Positions 36,233-44,744 of a stretch of DNA of 64,000 bases are shown one piece after another. The notes under the pieces were generated by a model. It was not told the DNA's origin. It was given only the letters and a program-made list of their open reading frames with translations, and did not search any database. Each line of letters opens with the position of its first letter. The stretch's first letter is position 1. The stretch is from positions 124,001 to 188,000 of the forward strand of contig NZ_JAUSTT010000002.1 of NCBI RefSeq assembly GCF_030812995.1, in the 5' to 3' direction. Source of the stretch: Bacillus chungangensis (GTDB lineage: Bacteria; Bacillota; Bacilli; Bacillales; Bacillaceae_C). A program made the position numbers and the translations under genes.

Positions 36233-36637
36233 TCTCCCTCTTGTATCAGCAGACGCACCTCCTTTCTATTTAACTATGTAATTTTTTAACGATTGGCGAG
36301 CAACTTTTTAATATCATCATACCACAAAAATAGAACGAATGTTCCATCCAATCTTACCCTTTAGAAGCGTAAATCAAACTAATTTCCTCTTATACATGTA
36401 CTTCTTGTCTAGTTTATACTTTTTTTTTAATGGCGGAAACTTTTTTATGATGTTTATAACAAAGCATTGGTTTGCATTCATTGACTAATAATCTATAAGG
36501 GGGTACATTTTTTAGACGTGAAGACAACTCATAGGTAAGGACCATGCGTTTCGGTCTTTTGATTCATAAGAAGCTTACTATTATTATTTGAATGCTATGA
36601 CCCTCCCTATAACAGGGGAGAACACAGCATTCAATCG
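36233..36637. other. Intergenic region between addB and the SDR gene
   Basis: 405 bases without a supportable gene. The only structure is an imperfect hairpin, AATGCT ... AGCATT with inner CCTCCC/GGGGAG (36591-36632), just past the SDR stop on the minus strand; it lacks a good T-run but may terminate that gene. Confidence 0.4.
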
Positions 36638-37378
36638 CTACATCATCATTCCACCATCGACATGAAGAACCGTTCCATTTACATAATCAGCCTCATCTGA
36701 CGCCAAATATAAATAGGCATTTGCGATATCTGCTGGTTTCCCTAATCGCTGCATCGGCACCGCTGCTTTTAATTGTTGAATGACTTTATCAGGGACACCC
36801 GCTACCATGCTCGTTTCGGTAAACCCTGGTGCGACAGCATTTACGTTGATGCCCTTTCGGCCGAGCTCCTTCGCCCACGTTTTTGTCATACCGACAATTG
36901 CTGCTTTTGCAGCCGCATAATTTGTTTGTCCAACATTGCCATAAATTCCACTGACAGAGGACGTGTTAATGATCTTTCCTCTCCCTTTCGCGATCATATG
37001 AGGAGTAACTGCTTGTGTACAATGAAATACACCGGTTATATTAACATCGAGTACCTTTTGAAAGTCCTCTTCTGTCATTTTCACGAGCATTGCATCTTTT
37101 GTAATACCAGCGTTATTAACAAGGACATCCACAGCCCCATACACTGACAAAACCTGTTGCACCATTTTATCTACGCTTGCTCGTTTTGCAACATCAACGG
37201 GAAAAAATATTGTTTCATATCCAGCTGCTTGCAAATGTTTTGTACTGCTCTTCCCTTGAACTTGATCGACATCAGCAAGCACGACTTTCGCACCTTCTTC
37301 AGCAAACCGCTTGGCAGCTGCAAAACCAATACCATTAGCGGCTCCTGTAATGATTGTCACTTTATCTTTTAATCTCAT
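36638..37378 (-). CDS. Short-chain dehydrogenase/reductase, FabG-like
   Basis: 246 residues from ATG 37378 (GGAGGG 8 bases upstream). Cofactor motif TGAANGIGFAAAK, NNAG in VLVNNAGITKD, catalytic Ser in INTSSVSG, and YAAAK (Tyr ~154, Lys ~158). All four active-site groups are intact. It resembles 3-oxoacyl-ACP or acetoacetyl-CoA reductases. There is no fatty acid synthesis gene nearby, so it is probably a second, non-housekeeping FabG-like enzyme. Confidence 0.9.
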   Translation of the reverse strand: MRLKDKVTIITGAANGIGFAAAKRFAEEGAKVVLADVDQVQGKSSTKHLQAAGYETIFFPVDVAKRASVDKMVQQVLSVYGAVDVLVNNAGITKDAMLVKMTEEDFQKVLDVNITGVFHCTQAVTPHMIAKGRGKIINTSSVSGIYGNVGQTNYAAAKAAIVGMTKTWAKELGRKGINVNAVAPGFTETSMVAGVPDKVIQQLKAAVPMQRLGKPADIANAYLYLASDEADYVNGTVLHVDGGMMM

Positions 37379-37626
37379 GACTTTTTCCCTCCTTTTTCTA
37401 TATACCATTCAAGAAAATGGAATTGTTCTCCAGCTCTCATTGAAAATATGCTAGATGCTATCCCAATAGAAAAATCAAGCAGCAAACACTGAATTAATGT
37501 CACTTTTGTCTTTATTTTACACTTATTTTAGGTAATATTTTGCACATGAAACTTTAAAATAACAGCTATTCTTCACGAAAATCTACTTAAGCTTAATGAA
37601 AATTTACAAATAGAGGTGAATTAATA

Positions 37627-37745
37627 ATGGAAAATATTAAACAAAAAAACCTTTAGTACTTCTATTAATGATAATATATTTTTCTAGGAACTATTTCTTT
37701 TTTATGTGGGATGTTATTCAAGATAAATCAGATACACATTTATAA
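37627..37745 (+). pseudogene. Frameshifted mini-gene for a single-span membrane peptide
   Basis: ATG 37627 has GAGGTG 7 bases upstream but stops after 9 codons. A seven-A run (37643-37649) precedes the stop. Adding one A would open a 39-residue peptide MENIKQKKPLVLLLMIIYFS..., one membrane segment, ending TAA 37743-37745. A perfect 12-base hairpin follows at once. It is a decayed gene, a homopolymer sequencing error, or a slippage site. Not related to any family that I recognise. Confidence 0.4.
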
Positions 37746-37785
37746 ATCCAGTAGAATGCTTCTTATTATCTGAATTCTACTGGAT
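37746..37785. terminator. Hairpin between convergent genes
   Basis: ATCCAGTAGAAT (37746-37757) and ATTCTACTGGAT (37774-37785) pair perfectly over 12 bases, loop 16. It begins at the base after the mini-gene stop and lies 9 bases from the C45 gene end. No T-run. Confidence 0.6.
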
Positions 37786-37793
37786 AAGTCATA

Positions 37794-38924
37794 TTACATT
37801 TCTCTCCAAAATTGTTCCGGATTATCGATAATCACATTTTCATACTCACAAACAATTTCCTTCATTCCTACCGGCTCATCAAAATCAACAGCATACCATG
37901 GATTCATATCGGGAGGGCCAAGACTTACCTTCAATTTCTTATCCGTTATATCAAATATCATACTTCTAAGCGTGCCCATTCCACTTGAATAAAAGTGGCA
38001 GCATGGGCCAAAGGGATACTTCGTTGAAAGTAAGTTTCTAATCTTTTCATCATCAAGGTTTGGTGATTCCCGCAATAAAGTATTCCAGACAGCGGAATAA
38101 CGCATTTCCGAGTGCCAAAAATGATGTTCATCGAATTCTTCCATTTCGTGACTCACATAGTGATTGGTAGAAACGATTAGGCCTCCCACCGGTTTACGTA
38201 CGGCAATTCTTTTCTTGTGTTCAGAAAAGCTGGCAATTTCGAAGATGGATACATTATTAGAGGCATCTGCCACCAGAATATTCGCATTAGTGCATAAAGG
38301 CATCTCTTCAAGCAGGCATTGAGCTTCATATACATCTTTGCATCGATCTAAAATTGCCCGAATGGCGATCCAGAACTCACATCCATACCCTGCCAGAGGT
38401 TTTAAATATGCGGTACTCGACATGGAAACCACGAGTCCGTATTCATTCATACCATCCATTCGACCTGCATTTTGCAACGAGAAACCCATATGTTTTGGTT
38501 TTCCCTTTACACGGGTAATACACAAACTTCTCTCATCCCTTACAAAATACTCATAACTCCTGCCAACGTAAAAATGTCCATCACTTGTATTTGAAGGAAG
38601 AATAGCGAATTGACAGCAATTCGGTGAGTCATGGAACGAGTTGGCGTAGCAGAGGATCTTTTCAGCTTCGATATTTACTTCATCTGCAAATCCCTGTATT
38701 TCATCTGTAAACCCGGGGCATATTTTATCAATCATCATCATTCTTTTATGAGCCTCTGCCGCAGGGAGAAAATCCCGCCCTTCCAAAGGATTGATATAGT
38801 AGGCAATATCCTCCGGATAATGTTTCTTAAATGTAATCGCTCGTTGTTTCCCTACCTCATAGTGTGTTCCTTCTGTGACATGAATATCAAAAATCATCGG
38901 TTCTTTTTGATCGTTATTTTCCAT
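37794..38924 (-). CDS. C45 family autoproteolytic acyltransferase/hydrolase
   Basis: 376 residues from ATG 38924 (AAAGG 9 bases upstream; an earlier TTG reading is not needed). N-terminal nucleophile fold: ILCYANSFHDSPNCCQFAIL (~90-109) holds the expected nucleophile Cys exposed by self-cleavage, followed by VGRSYEYFV, DGMNEYGLVVSMSS and STNHYVS. The family includes the acyl-CoA:6-aminopenicillanate acyltransferase and many conjugated amide hydrolases. No signal peptide, so cytoplasmic. Isolated gene, substrate unknown. Confidence 0.78.
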   Translation of the reverse strand: MENNDQKEPMIFDIHVTEGTHYEVGKQRAITFKKHYPEDIAYYINPLEGRDFLPAAEAHKRMMMIDKICPGFTDEIQGFADEVNIEAEKILCYANSFHDSPNCCQFAILPSNTSDGHFYVGRSYEYFVRDERSLCITRVKGKPKHMGFSLQNAGRMDGMNEYGLVVSMSSTAYLKPLAGYGCEFWIAIRAILDRCKDVYEAQCLLEEMPLCTNANILVADASNNVSIFEIASFSEHKKRIAVRKPVGGLIVSTNHYVSHEMEEFDEHHFWHSEMRYSAVWNTLLRESPNLDDEKIRNLLSTKYPFGPCCHFYSSGMGTLRSMIFDITDKKLKVSLGPPDMNPWYAVDFDEPVGMKEIVCEYENVIIDNPEQFWREM

Positions 38925-39330
38925 GATAATCAACCTTTCCATCTAAGTTTATTAGATTTAATTTTTTAAAACTATTCTGAAGTATAAAATAACAAAAATT
39001 GATAAAATATTTGCTAAAGTTACATCAAAATCAAAAATAATACCTTTTCATCGTATTCTATCCCTTCTTTTTATTCTCCTTCCAATATTATCAAATTAAA
39101 AATTTAAAAGAAAACAAATTTATAAAGTATTTTCAATTAACCACTGCCATAAGGAATACTGCCTGATTGTATAATAGGTGACTAGAGTTTTAATCTTATT
39201 ATGATAATATCCAAACCTGTGAACTACTCACCACTTATCGGCCTTGCGGTCTGATTGAAGTGGGAGAATTCTTTTCGGAAATCCACTTAAAAAAGCAAGC
39301 GCTTTCATTTTTTTTGCTTTTTTAACTAGA
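38925..39330. other. AT-rich intergenic region with a possible old insertion-element end
   Basis: About 400 bases without a gene. CTACTCACCACTTATCGGCC ... TTGAAGTGGG (39224-39273) is hairpin-like and is reminiscent of IS605-type ends, but no transposase remains and I hold this loosely. A second hairpin TTAAAAAAGCAA / TTGCTTTTTTAA is at 39288-39325. Confidence 0.3.
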
Positions 39331-39370
39331 AAAAAAACAGTCCCACATGCATCATTGCGAAACTGTTTTT
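39331..39370 (-). terminator. Terminator of the signal peptidase gene
   Basis: AAAAACAGT / ACTGTTTTT stem (39333-39341 with 39362-39370), followed by T on the minus strand. It starts 36 bases after the stop at 39407. Confidence 0.8.
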
Positions 39371-39406
39371 AGGAAAGTTCAAAATAGCTTTCAGAGCGAA
39401 GACTAG

Positions 39407-39961
39407 TTAAAAACGAAAGCCAAATTCCTGTATAGGCCAATAACGAAGATTCACCTTCCCTACAACACTGTCAAGGTCAAAAAAACCTAAGTGGCGGCTA
39501 TCTGTACTTTTTAGGCGATTATCACCAATGACAAATATCTTTCCCTCTGGTACTCTGTCTTCACCAGTTAATTCAAAGAGTGTAAAATCACCAGTCAATT
39601 TTTCTCCATGAAGCTGCTGTTTTTGTTTTTCAAGATACGGTTCTTCGACTTTAGTTCCATTTATATACAAAACATCATCCTTATACTCAATCGTATCTCC
39701 TGGTAATCCAATTACTCTTTTTACATAATCATCTTTATCATTCGCATGAAAAACGATGACTTCAAAGCGTTTTAGTTTTGCTGGTTGATAGCCTATTTTA
39801 TTAATAAAGAGTTTATTCCCATCGTGGAGTGTAGGATCCATTGACTGTCCTTTCACTTGATAATTAGTAAAGAAAAATGTTTGAATAACAACAAAAATGA
39901 TAAGAGTAATCACGATTGCTTTTAACCATTCAAAGCCTTCCTTTTTCCAATTTTCATCCAT
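39407..39961 (-). CDS. lepB: Type I signal peptidase (Sip family)
   Basis: 184 residues. One N-terminal membrane anchor (~14-32, AIVITLIIFVVIQTFFF), catalytic Ser in VKGQSMDPTLHDG (~42), catalytic Lys in YVKRVIGLPGD (~79) and box E GDNRLKSTDSRHLG. This is the P-type enzyme that removes signal peptides from secreted proteins on the outer face of the membrane. B. subtilis has sipV in the comK-to-addB stretch, the likely counterpart. Confidence 0.94.
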   Translation of the reverse strand: MDENWKKEGFEWLKAIVITLIIFVVIQTFFFTNYQVKGQSMDPTLHDGNKLFINKIGYQPAKLKRFEVIVFHANDKDDYVKRVIGLPGDTIEYKDDVLYINGTKVEEPYLEKQKQQLHGEKLTGDFTLFELTGEDRVPEGKIFVIGDNRLKSTDSRHLGFFDLDSVVGKVNLRYWPIQEFGFRF

Positions 39962-40015
39962 GCAACATTCCTCCTAACTAGTTTATACTGTGTAAAAAAT
40001 TTCAACGCTGTAGAA

Positions 40016-40045
40016 AAGTCCCTGTTCACCAAAGAACAGGGACTT
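40016..40045 (-). terminator. Terminator of the S9 peptidase gene
   Basis: AAGTCCCTGTTC / GAACAGGGACTT, a perfect 12-base stem with a 6-base loop. On the minus strand it ends in CTTTTCT. It lies about 70 bases past the stop at 40114. Confidence 0.85.
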
Positions 40046-40113
40046 AAACTTGTCTTGTTCATCAACACAATTGGCTACATCATCAGCATAACAAAATTTC
40101 TTAACTTGCTATT

Positions 40114-42096
40114 TTACAGATATGTTACAAACCAATCTTTGATATATTCTAAACGCTTGATTCTTAGTGTCGGTTTTCCACTTCTTGATAGTTCGTGATT
40201 TGATTCTGGAAAGCGAATAAATTTTGTCTCTTTCTTTTGCTGCTTTAAACGAATAAACAGCTGTTCAGCTTGTTCAACTGGACAACGATAGTCTTTTTCA
40301 CCGTGTAAAATTAATAACGGCGTTTCTATTTGATCAGCATAAGCTAACGGTGAATGCTTCCATAAAGTATCAAGATCGGTTAAATCAGCAAGAATTTGCC
40401 ACTCTGTGAAGTAATAGCCGATATCACTAACCCCATAGAAACTAATCCAATTAGAGATTGAACGTTGTGTCACTGCAGCTTTAAAGCGATTTGTATGACC
40501 GACAATCCAATTCGTCATAAATCCGCCATAACTGCCGCCTGTAACACCTAAGCGATCTTCATCAATAAAATCATAATTTCTAAGGGCATAATCTACTGCA
40601 CACATCAAGTCTTGATAATCATTGCCGCCATAATCACCGCGAACAGCATTAACAAATTTTTGCCCATAACCATGGCTGCCACGTGGATTCACATATAGAA
40701 CTGCATATCCCTTTGCAGCTAACGTTTGAAATTCATGAAAATACGTATTAGCATACATCGCATGTGGGCCGCCATGAACTTCTAATATGAGCGGATATTT
40801 TTTTCCTTCTTCAAAACCGATTGGCTTCATAAGCCAGCCATGAACTTCCCATCCCTCTGCACCTTCGAAGCGAAGCTCTTCTGGGGCAGATAATTCTTTT
40901 TTCGCTAAAAATGCTTCATTCACATTCGTCAACTGCTCTAGTTCCCCAGTTGATATGTTTAAATGATATAATTCACCAGGCTCAGTTGGCTTGCTTATCG
41001 CAACGATCGCTTCAGAACCATCTTTTGCAAGTGAAAAGCCGTAAACATGTTGTTTATCCAATAAAGCTGGATACAATTCACCAGATATATTTCCATAGTA
41101 AATAGCCGTACTGCCTTGATCTGTCACAAGAAAGTAAAAGCTTTCGTTATCCGCTGCCCACTGTACACCTTGCGTCACTGCTCCTTGTTGAAAATCGCCA
41201 ATCGCATAGTCGCCAATCGGAGCATCTAAATCGCTTGTCGTACATTGCATTGTTTGCTCTTTGAGGTCATAAATCCAAATCTTCGTATGAGTAGCATTTT
41301 TAAACTCGCGCTCACTTCCAATTAAAGACACGTAGCGGCTATTCGGCGACCAAGTTGCTTCACCGAACGAGCCTGTTCCTGTTGTGAGCTTTTTTGCTTT
41401 TGCTGTTGCAAATTCGTATAAATATACATCAGACATAAATGAAAAATCTGTATCCTCTGAGAGATCTGCAGTATATACAAGATACTTTCCATCTGGAGAC
41501 CATGATTGAAGTTGGAAGTGATGGTCTCCCTCTGTCACTTGTGTCAACTCATCTGTTTCCAGATTGTAAATCCCAATTTGGGAACGATTGTCCAAATTAA
41601 GAAATCCGCCGGCATCTGATTTATATTTCATTTTTTCTACTTCTAATGGCTTTAATTCATTGTCTTGCTGCTCTTTCGTCTCTACATCATGAATTGTTTC
41701 ATTCTTTCCAATCGTCACTGAAAAAGCTATTTTTTCTCCACATGGAGACCAAACTGGATTTGCCGCACCATGTTTGCAATAGGTAACTTGCTTTGCTTCT
41801 CCGCCCATAGTAGGTAATACATAAATTTGTGGTTTCCCATTTCTTGTCGAAACAAAAGCGAGCTGTTTTCCATCTGGAGACCAGCGGGGACTATTAGTTT
41901 GATAATCTCCATAAGTCCATTGCGACACTTTTTTATCTTCCGAGCTTATGTAAAATAAATTAGATACATATTCATTTTTTTCCTTGTCAATATGGGTTTG
42001 GACATAGACTGTGCCTTTCCCATCTGGGGATAAGCGAGGGTCGACGACAGATTTTAATTCATATAAATCTTCCGGTTGCAAACCTTTTTTCTCCAT
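40114..42096 (-). CDS. S9 family prolyl oligopeptidase-like peptidase (YuxL type)
   Basis: 660 residues from ATG 42096 (AAAGGTGAT upstream). Residues ~1-400 form a WD/PD40-type beta-propeller with repeated SPDGK motifs (DPRLSPDGKGTVYV, SPRWSPDGKQLAFVS, SWSPDGKYLVY). The C-terminal alpha/beta hydrolase has catalytic Ser in VTGGSYGGFMTNW (~521), Asp in HGEKDYRCP (~597) and His in ESNHELSRSG (~635). Such acylaminoacyl peptidase-like enzymes clip short peptides in the cytoplasm. Monocistronic. Confidence 0.92.
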   Translation of the reverse strand: MEKKGLQPEDLYELKSVVDPRLSPDGKGTVYVQTHIDKEKNEYVSNLFYISSEDKKVSQWTYGDYQTNSPRWSPDGKQLAFVSTRNGKPQIYVLPTMGGEAKQVTYCKHGAANPVWSPCGEKIAFSVTIGKNETIHDVETKEQQDNELKPLEVEKMKYKSDAGGFLNLDNRSQIGIYNLETDELTQVTEGDHHFQLQSWSPDGKYLVYTADLSEDTDFSFMSDVYLYEFATAKAKKLTTGTGSFGEATWSPNSRYVSLIGSEREFKNATHTKIWIYDLKEQTMQCTTSDLDAPIGDYAIGDFQQGAVTQGVQWAADNESFYFLVTDQGSTAIYYGNISGELYPALLDKQHVYGFSLAKDGSEAIVAISKPTEPGELYHLNISTGELEQLTNVNEAFLAKKELSAPEELRFEGAEGWEVHGWLMKPIGFEEGKKYPLILEVHGGPHAMYANTYFHEFQTLAAKGYAVLYVNPRGSHGYGQKFVNAVRGDYGGNDYQDLMCAVDYALRNYDFIDEDRLGVTGGSYGGFMTNWIVGHTNRFKAAVTQRSISNWISFYGVSDIGYYFTEWQILADLTDLDTLWKHSPLAYADQIETPLLILHGEKDYRCPVEQAEQLFIRLKQQKKETKFIRFPESNHELSRSGKPTLRIKRLEYIKDWFVTYL

Positions 42097-42491
42097 TATG
42101 ATCACCTTTCTTTTTTGAATCGCGCTTCTAAAAAGTTTAGCATTTTTATGTATCCATCGTGTACTTCTTTCTTTATATGATACTTTTCAAAAGCGCTGGA
42201 AATGAAGTCATTCGTATCTGCCTTCTATGCGGATCATGTAACTTCTTCTTTACATATATTTCGACACCCAAAATAAATTTTCCTGCTGTTTTAGAAAAAA
42301 ATCATCTTCTTCAATATGTTCAAAATTCTTACTAGTTACTCAACTAAAACCCAATCAAAAACGAAACATCCTCTAGAAAGAAGGAAACGTTTATTTGGGA
42401 TAAATTGGCACGTTCATTAAGTTGATAAGTTTTCTTTATATGACTTAAAATGATAGAACAAACGTTCTTTCAGGGAAGGAAATAACTAAAG
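42097..42491. other. Intergenic region, divergent genes
   Basis: 395 AT-rich bases between the S9 peptidase (minus) and the YhjD-like gene (plus). No gene, RNA or clear promoter pair that I can support. Confidence 0.4.
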
Positions 42492-42866
42492 ATGTTAAGG
42501 ATACCGGAAAAAGATCAAAAAATTTTAGAGCAAGCCATTTATTTGCCCCTTGTTCTTACTGTTTTAAACCGAGATTTACTTATGATAGAAAGAGTTCCAT
42601 TCAAATTAAAACAACCATATGTAGACTTAATAGAAGCAGCGATTATTACGATTCAAAAAGAACTAGCAAAAATAAAACGCTATATGAAAGAAGAACAGAT
42701 GAAAGTAAAACACATTAAATCTAGTGGAACATTTACGATATATTTATTTTTCTATAAAGGCTATCAAGAGCAGCAGCATTATTTTAATCCCCGTCTTCGC
42801 AACCGTACTGAAGAAATAATGCGATATTATTTATATGAACGATTCTCTACTCATGACACTACTTGA
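42492..42866 (+). CDS. YhjD-like protein
   Basis: 124 residues. Start RIPEKDQKILEQAIYLPLVL, then a long amphipathic helix (IEAAIITIQKELAKIKRYMK) and the ending NPRLRNRTEEIMRYYLYERF. As I recall this matches the small YhjD family of Bacillus, which in B. subtilis lies near comK and sipV, the same setting as here. Function unknown, probably soluble. Ribosome binding site GGGAAGGAAA with a long spacer, acceptable. Confidence 0.65.
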   Translation: MLRIPEKDQKILEQAIYLPLVLTVLNRDLLMIERVPFKLKQPYVDLIEAAIITIQKELAKIKRYMKEEQMKVKHIKSSGTFTIYLFFYKGYQEQQHYFNPRLRNRTEEIMRYYLYERFSTHDTT

Positions 42867-42987
42867 TGGCAGATTGACTTCAAAAAGTTTTGAGTTCTCC
42901 GAAATAGTCAGCGAAGATTTTTTAAAAGTGACTAAACTTCGAGGAAACAAAGAACTGCTAAGCACTTAGACTTCGATTATTTAGATG

Positions 42988-43264
42988 ATAAAGTGAAAGT
43001 TCCATCAGTGGGGGTTTTCTCTCATCCCCCATACAAAGGATCTCAAAGCTAAAAGCGCGACGTCCAGTCGCAACGCTTGAGTGACCTACGTCCTCGAAAA
43101 AGAAGTTCACTTTTTCTTCGTGCGATGTTGATTCAAGAAGCTTTCCTTATCCTGTAGGCCCGAACCAATCGGACATTTGACTTTCAGTTATCCCACACCT
43201 AGCGCTTCTGATTCCTCTTACTCTTTTAGGTGGGGGGCTTACTGCCAGTTAGATGTGGGATAAA
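42988..43264 (+). mobile_element. Structured repeat copy F (long form)
   Basis: 277 bp, ATAAA at both ends. Left hairpin CAGTGGGGG with CCCCCA, internal GCGACGTCC.GTCGCAACG and AAAAAGAAGTTCACTTTTTC, pairing CCTACGTCC ... CCTGTAGG, right hairpin imperfect (CCCACACCTA / TAGGTGGGGG). It touches the T-run side of the comK terminator. Confidence 0.85.
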
Positions 43265-43324
43265 AAAACATCCCCTTCCTACTTACGATCTATATCCTGA
43301 CATATTTTTAGGAAGGGAATGTTT
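43262..43324 (-). terminator. Terminator of comK
   Basis: AAACATCCCCTTCCT and AGGAAGGGAATGTTT form a 15-base stem with one mismatch. On the minus strand it ends in seven T. The last bases coincide with the right end of repeat copy F, so the element lies exactly at the terminator tail. Confidence 0.8.
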
Positions 43325-43393
43325 ATTCTGTTTTTCTGTCATATATTTAAGGAATTTTATCTATAGAGGCACTACTTCAAAATCACTTAGAAA

Positions 43394-43975
43394 TCAACTT
43401 TCATCTTCTGTATCATATATACCTCTTCTTTCTGATGCTTTTTTAGGCCAGAGATATATTGATTTTTTTATATATTTCTGCTCCATATATTCCATATTTT
43501 GCATGAATTTAACTTGCAGTCTTGATCCTCTTGACATTTGATTATTAAAGGAATTTTTGGAAATTGGAATCACTAATTTTTGATTATTGCGGAAAACGAC
43601 GACTGTCGTACCTGATTCCTGTTTTTCAAAGTGAGCAATATGAACAAATAGCAGCCAAATACATTCGAGGTTAGACGGTGATGTAGTGGGCAAAGCAATT
43701 ATAGGGGTATGAGAATCTATTATAATGGGTGATTTATGTGTCACACCTATCAAATGCTTCGTTCCTTCTTTTCTACCTGGATAAGAAGAGCCAAAAAACT
43801 CACAACTTTTTTTGATAATGGCTAGTGGCTTAAACGGTGAAATAAATTGATTGTTCACTTCAATTACTTTCGAGTAGATTTTCGTGCCATATTGGAAAGG
43901 AAGAATAGCCATCGTTTCTGGATTAATTTCATATTCTTCAATTATCCTCATGCTTTCTTTTCTACTAGTTTTCAT
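43394..43975 (-). CDS. comK: ComK, competence transcription factor
   Basis: 193 residues, family length. Recognisable segments: EEYEINPETMAILPFQYG, KPLAIIKKSCEFFGSSYPGR, KEGTKHLIGVTHKSPIIID, LPTTSPSNLECIWLLFVHI and LVIPISKNSFNNQMSRGSRL. ComK binds AT-rich K-boxes and turns on the DNA uptake genes. AAAGGAGAT 6 bases before ATG. I see no AAAA-N5-TTTT K-box in the 180 bases upstream, so autoregulation is not evident from sequence. Confidence 0.93.
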   Translation of the reverse strand: MKTSRKESMRIIEEYEINPETMAILPFQYGTKIYSKVIEVNNQFISPFKPLAIIKKSCEFFGSSYPGRKEGTKHLIGVTHKSPIIIDSHTPIIALPTTSPSNLECIWLLFVHIAHFEKQESGTTVVVFRNNQKLVIPISKNSFNNQMSRGSRLQVKFMQNMEYMEQKYIKKSIYLWPKKASERRGIYDTEDES

Positions 43976-44376
43976 TTTCTATCTCCTTTCTACGCTTTTT
44001 GAAACCACCAACATGATACCATAGAACTATTATTTTGTCTCTTTTTTTATCTAAACAATCAGAATATTGCCCTCTGTCCTTTATTTATCAATGCTTATAG
44101 ATTTTTAATGTAACATAACAAATAGATGAAGTAGGTCTATTTAACGATTCATTATATATGCTTTTTGATATAGATAAAGATTTCTCTATTAGTATGGACG
44201 AGCTCATTCGTTATGAAAAAACCCTTGTCTCAAAAATGAACATTTTCTTTTTAAATTGCATAAAATTTTTTCTGCTGCAAGAAATCAATGTCATCATGCT
44301 TCATTATTGGGTAAGAAACCGCATCACATTCATCTTTTGCTTTTCGTTCCCTTATCTGAAAATTAGTATAATTCTG

Positions 44377-44405
44377 TTGTTATTTTTCATTAAATAGGGT
44401 ATAAT
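44377..44405 (+). promoter_or_regulatory. Sigma-A promoter of the IDEAL-domain gene
   Basis: TTGTTA (44377-44382), 17-base spacer, TATAAT (44400-44405). The -10 lies 27 bases before the start codon of the gene at 44433. Confidence 0.65.
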
Positions 44406-44432
44406 AAAAAAAAGTTTCCGAGGTGATCATCA

Positions 44433-44690
44433 ATGGAAAATAAAAAATCCTATAAAGAATTGATGAAAGAATATGAGATGAGTCAAAACCAAGCGGAAAA
44501 AACATTAACAGTTGAGGCTTACATAGATAGGCTGTTAAATAACATTTTATTAGAAAAGCAAAAAGATGCGCTTCTTCACAAGATTGATCTAGCGCTAGAT
44601 GAAAAAGATTTTGATGCGTTTATGGCACTTTCAGCTAAGCTTAACAACTTGCTGGAGAACAATAATAACCAAAAGGCGGATTCGCTTTAA
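44433..44690 (+). CDS. IDEAL-domain small protein (YhzC-like, next to comK)
   Basis: 85 residues. The C-terminal IDEAL domain reads LLEKQKDALLHKIDLALDEK and DFDAFMALSAKLNNLL, preceded by a charged region. Short helical IDEAL proteins in Bacillus include YhzC, encoded beside comK, and an IDEAL unit of YpiB. They are thought to be protein-binding helices; role unknown. Strong site GAGGTGAT before ATG. Divergent from comK and followed by a bidirectional terminator. Confidence 0.8.
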   Translation: MENKKSYKELMKEYEMSQNQAEKTLTVEAYIDRLLNNILLEKQKDALLHKIDLALDEKDFDAFMALSAKLNNLLENNNNQKADSL

Positions 44691-44700
44691 AAAATATAAT

Positions 44701-44735
44701 AAAGAGTCGTGCACCTACAAGTGTCACGACTCTTT
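44701..44735. terminator. Bidirectional terminator
   Basis: AAAGAGTCGTG (44701-44711) pairs perfectly with CACGACTCTTT (44725-44735), A-rich left and T-rich right. It separates the convergent IDEAL gene and M48 protease gene. Confidence 0.9.
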
Positions 44736-44744
44736 ATTGTTCTG

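Noticed and set aside
39224-39273. Possible end of another IS605-type element
   Set aside because: Hairpin and word choice are reminiscent, but no partner end, transposase or second copy is in the window.
43976-44157. K-box (AAAA-N5-TTTT) upstream of comK
   Set aside because: Looked for on both strands and not found, so ComK autoregulation is not claimed.
44158-44397. 79-codon open frame upstream of the IDEAL gene
   Set aside because: No ribosome binding site, and its end runs into the TTGTTA/TATAAT promoter of the next gene. AT-rich chance frame.
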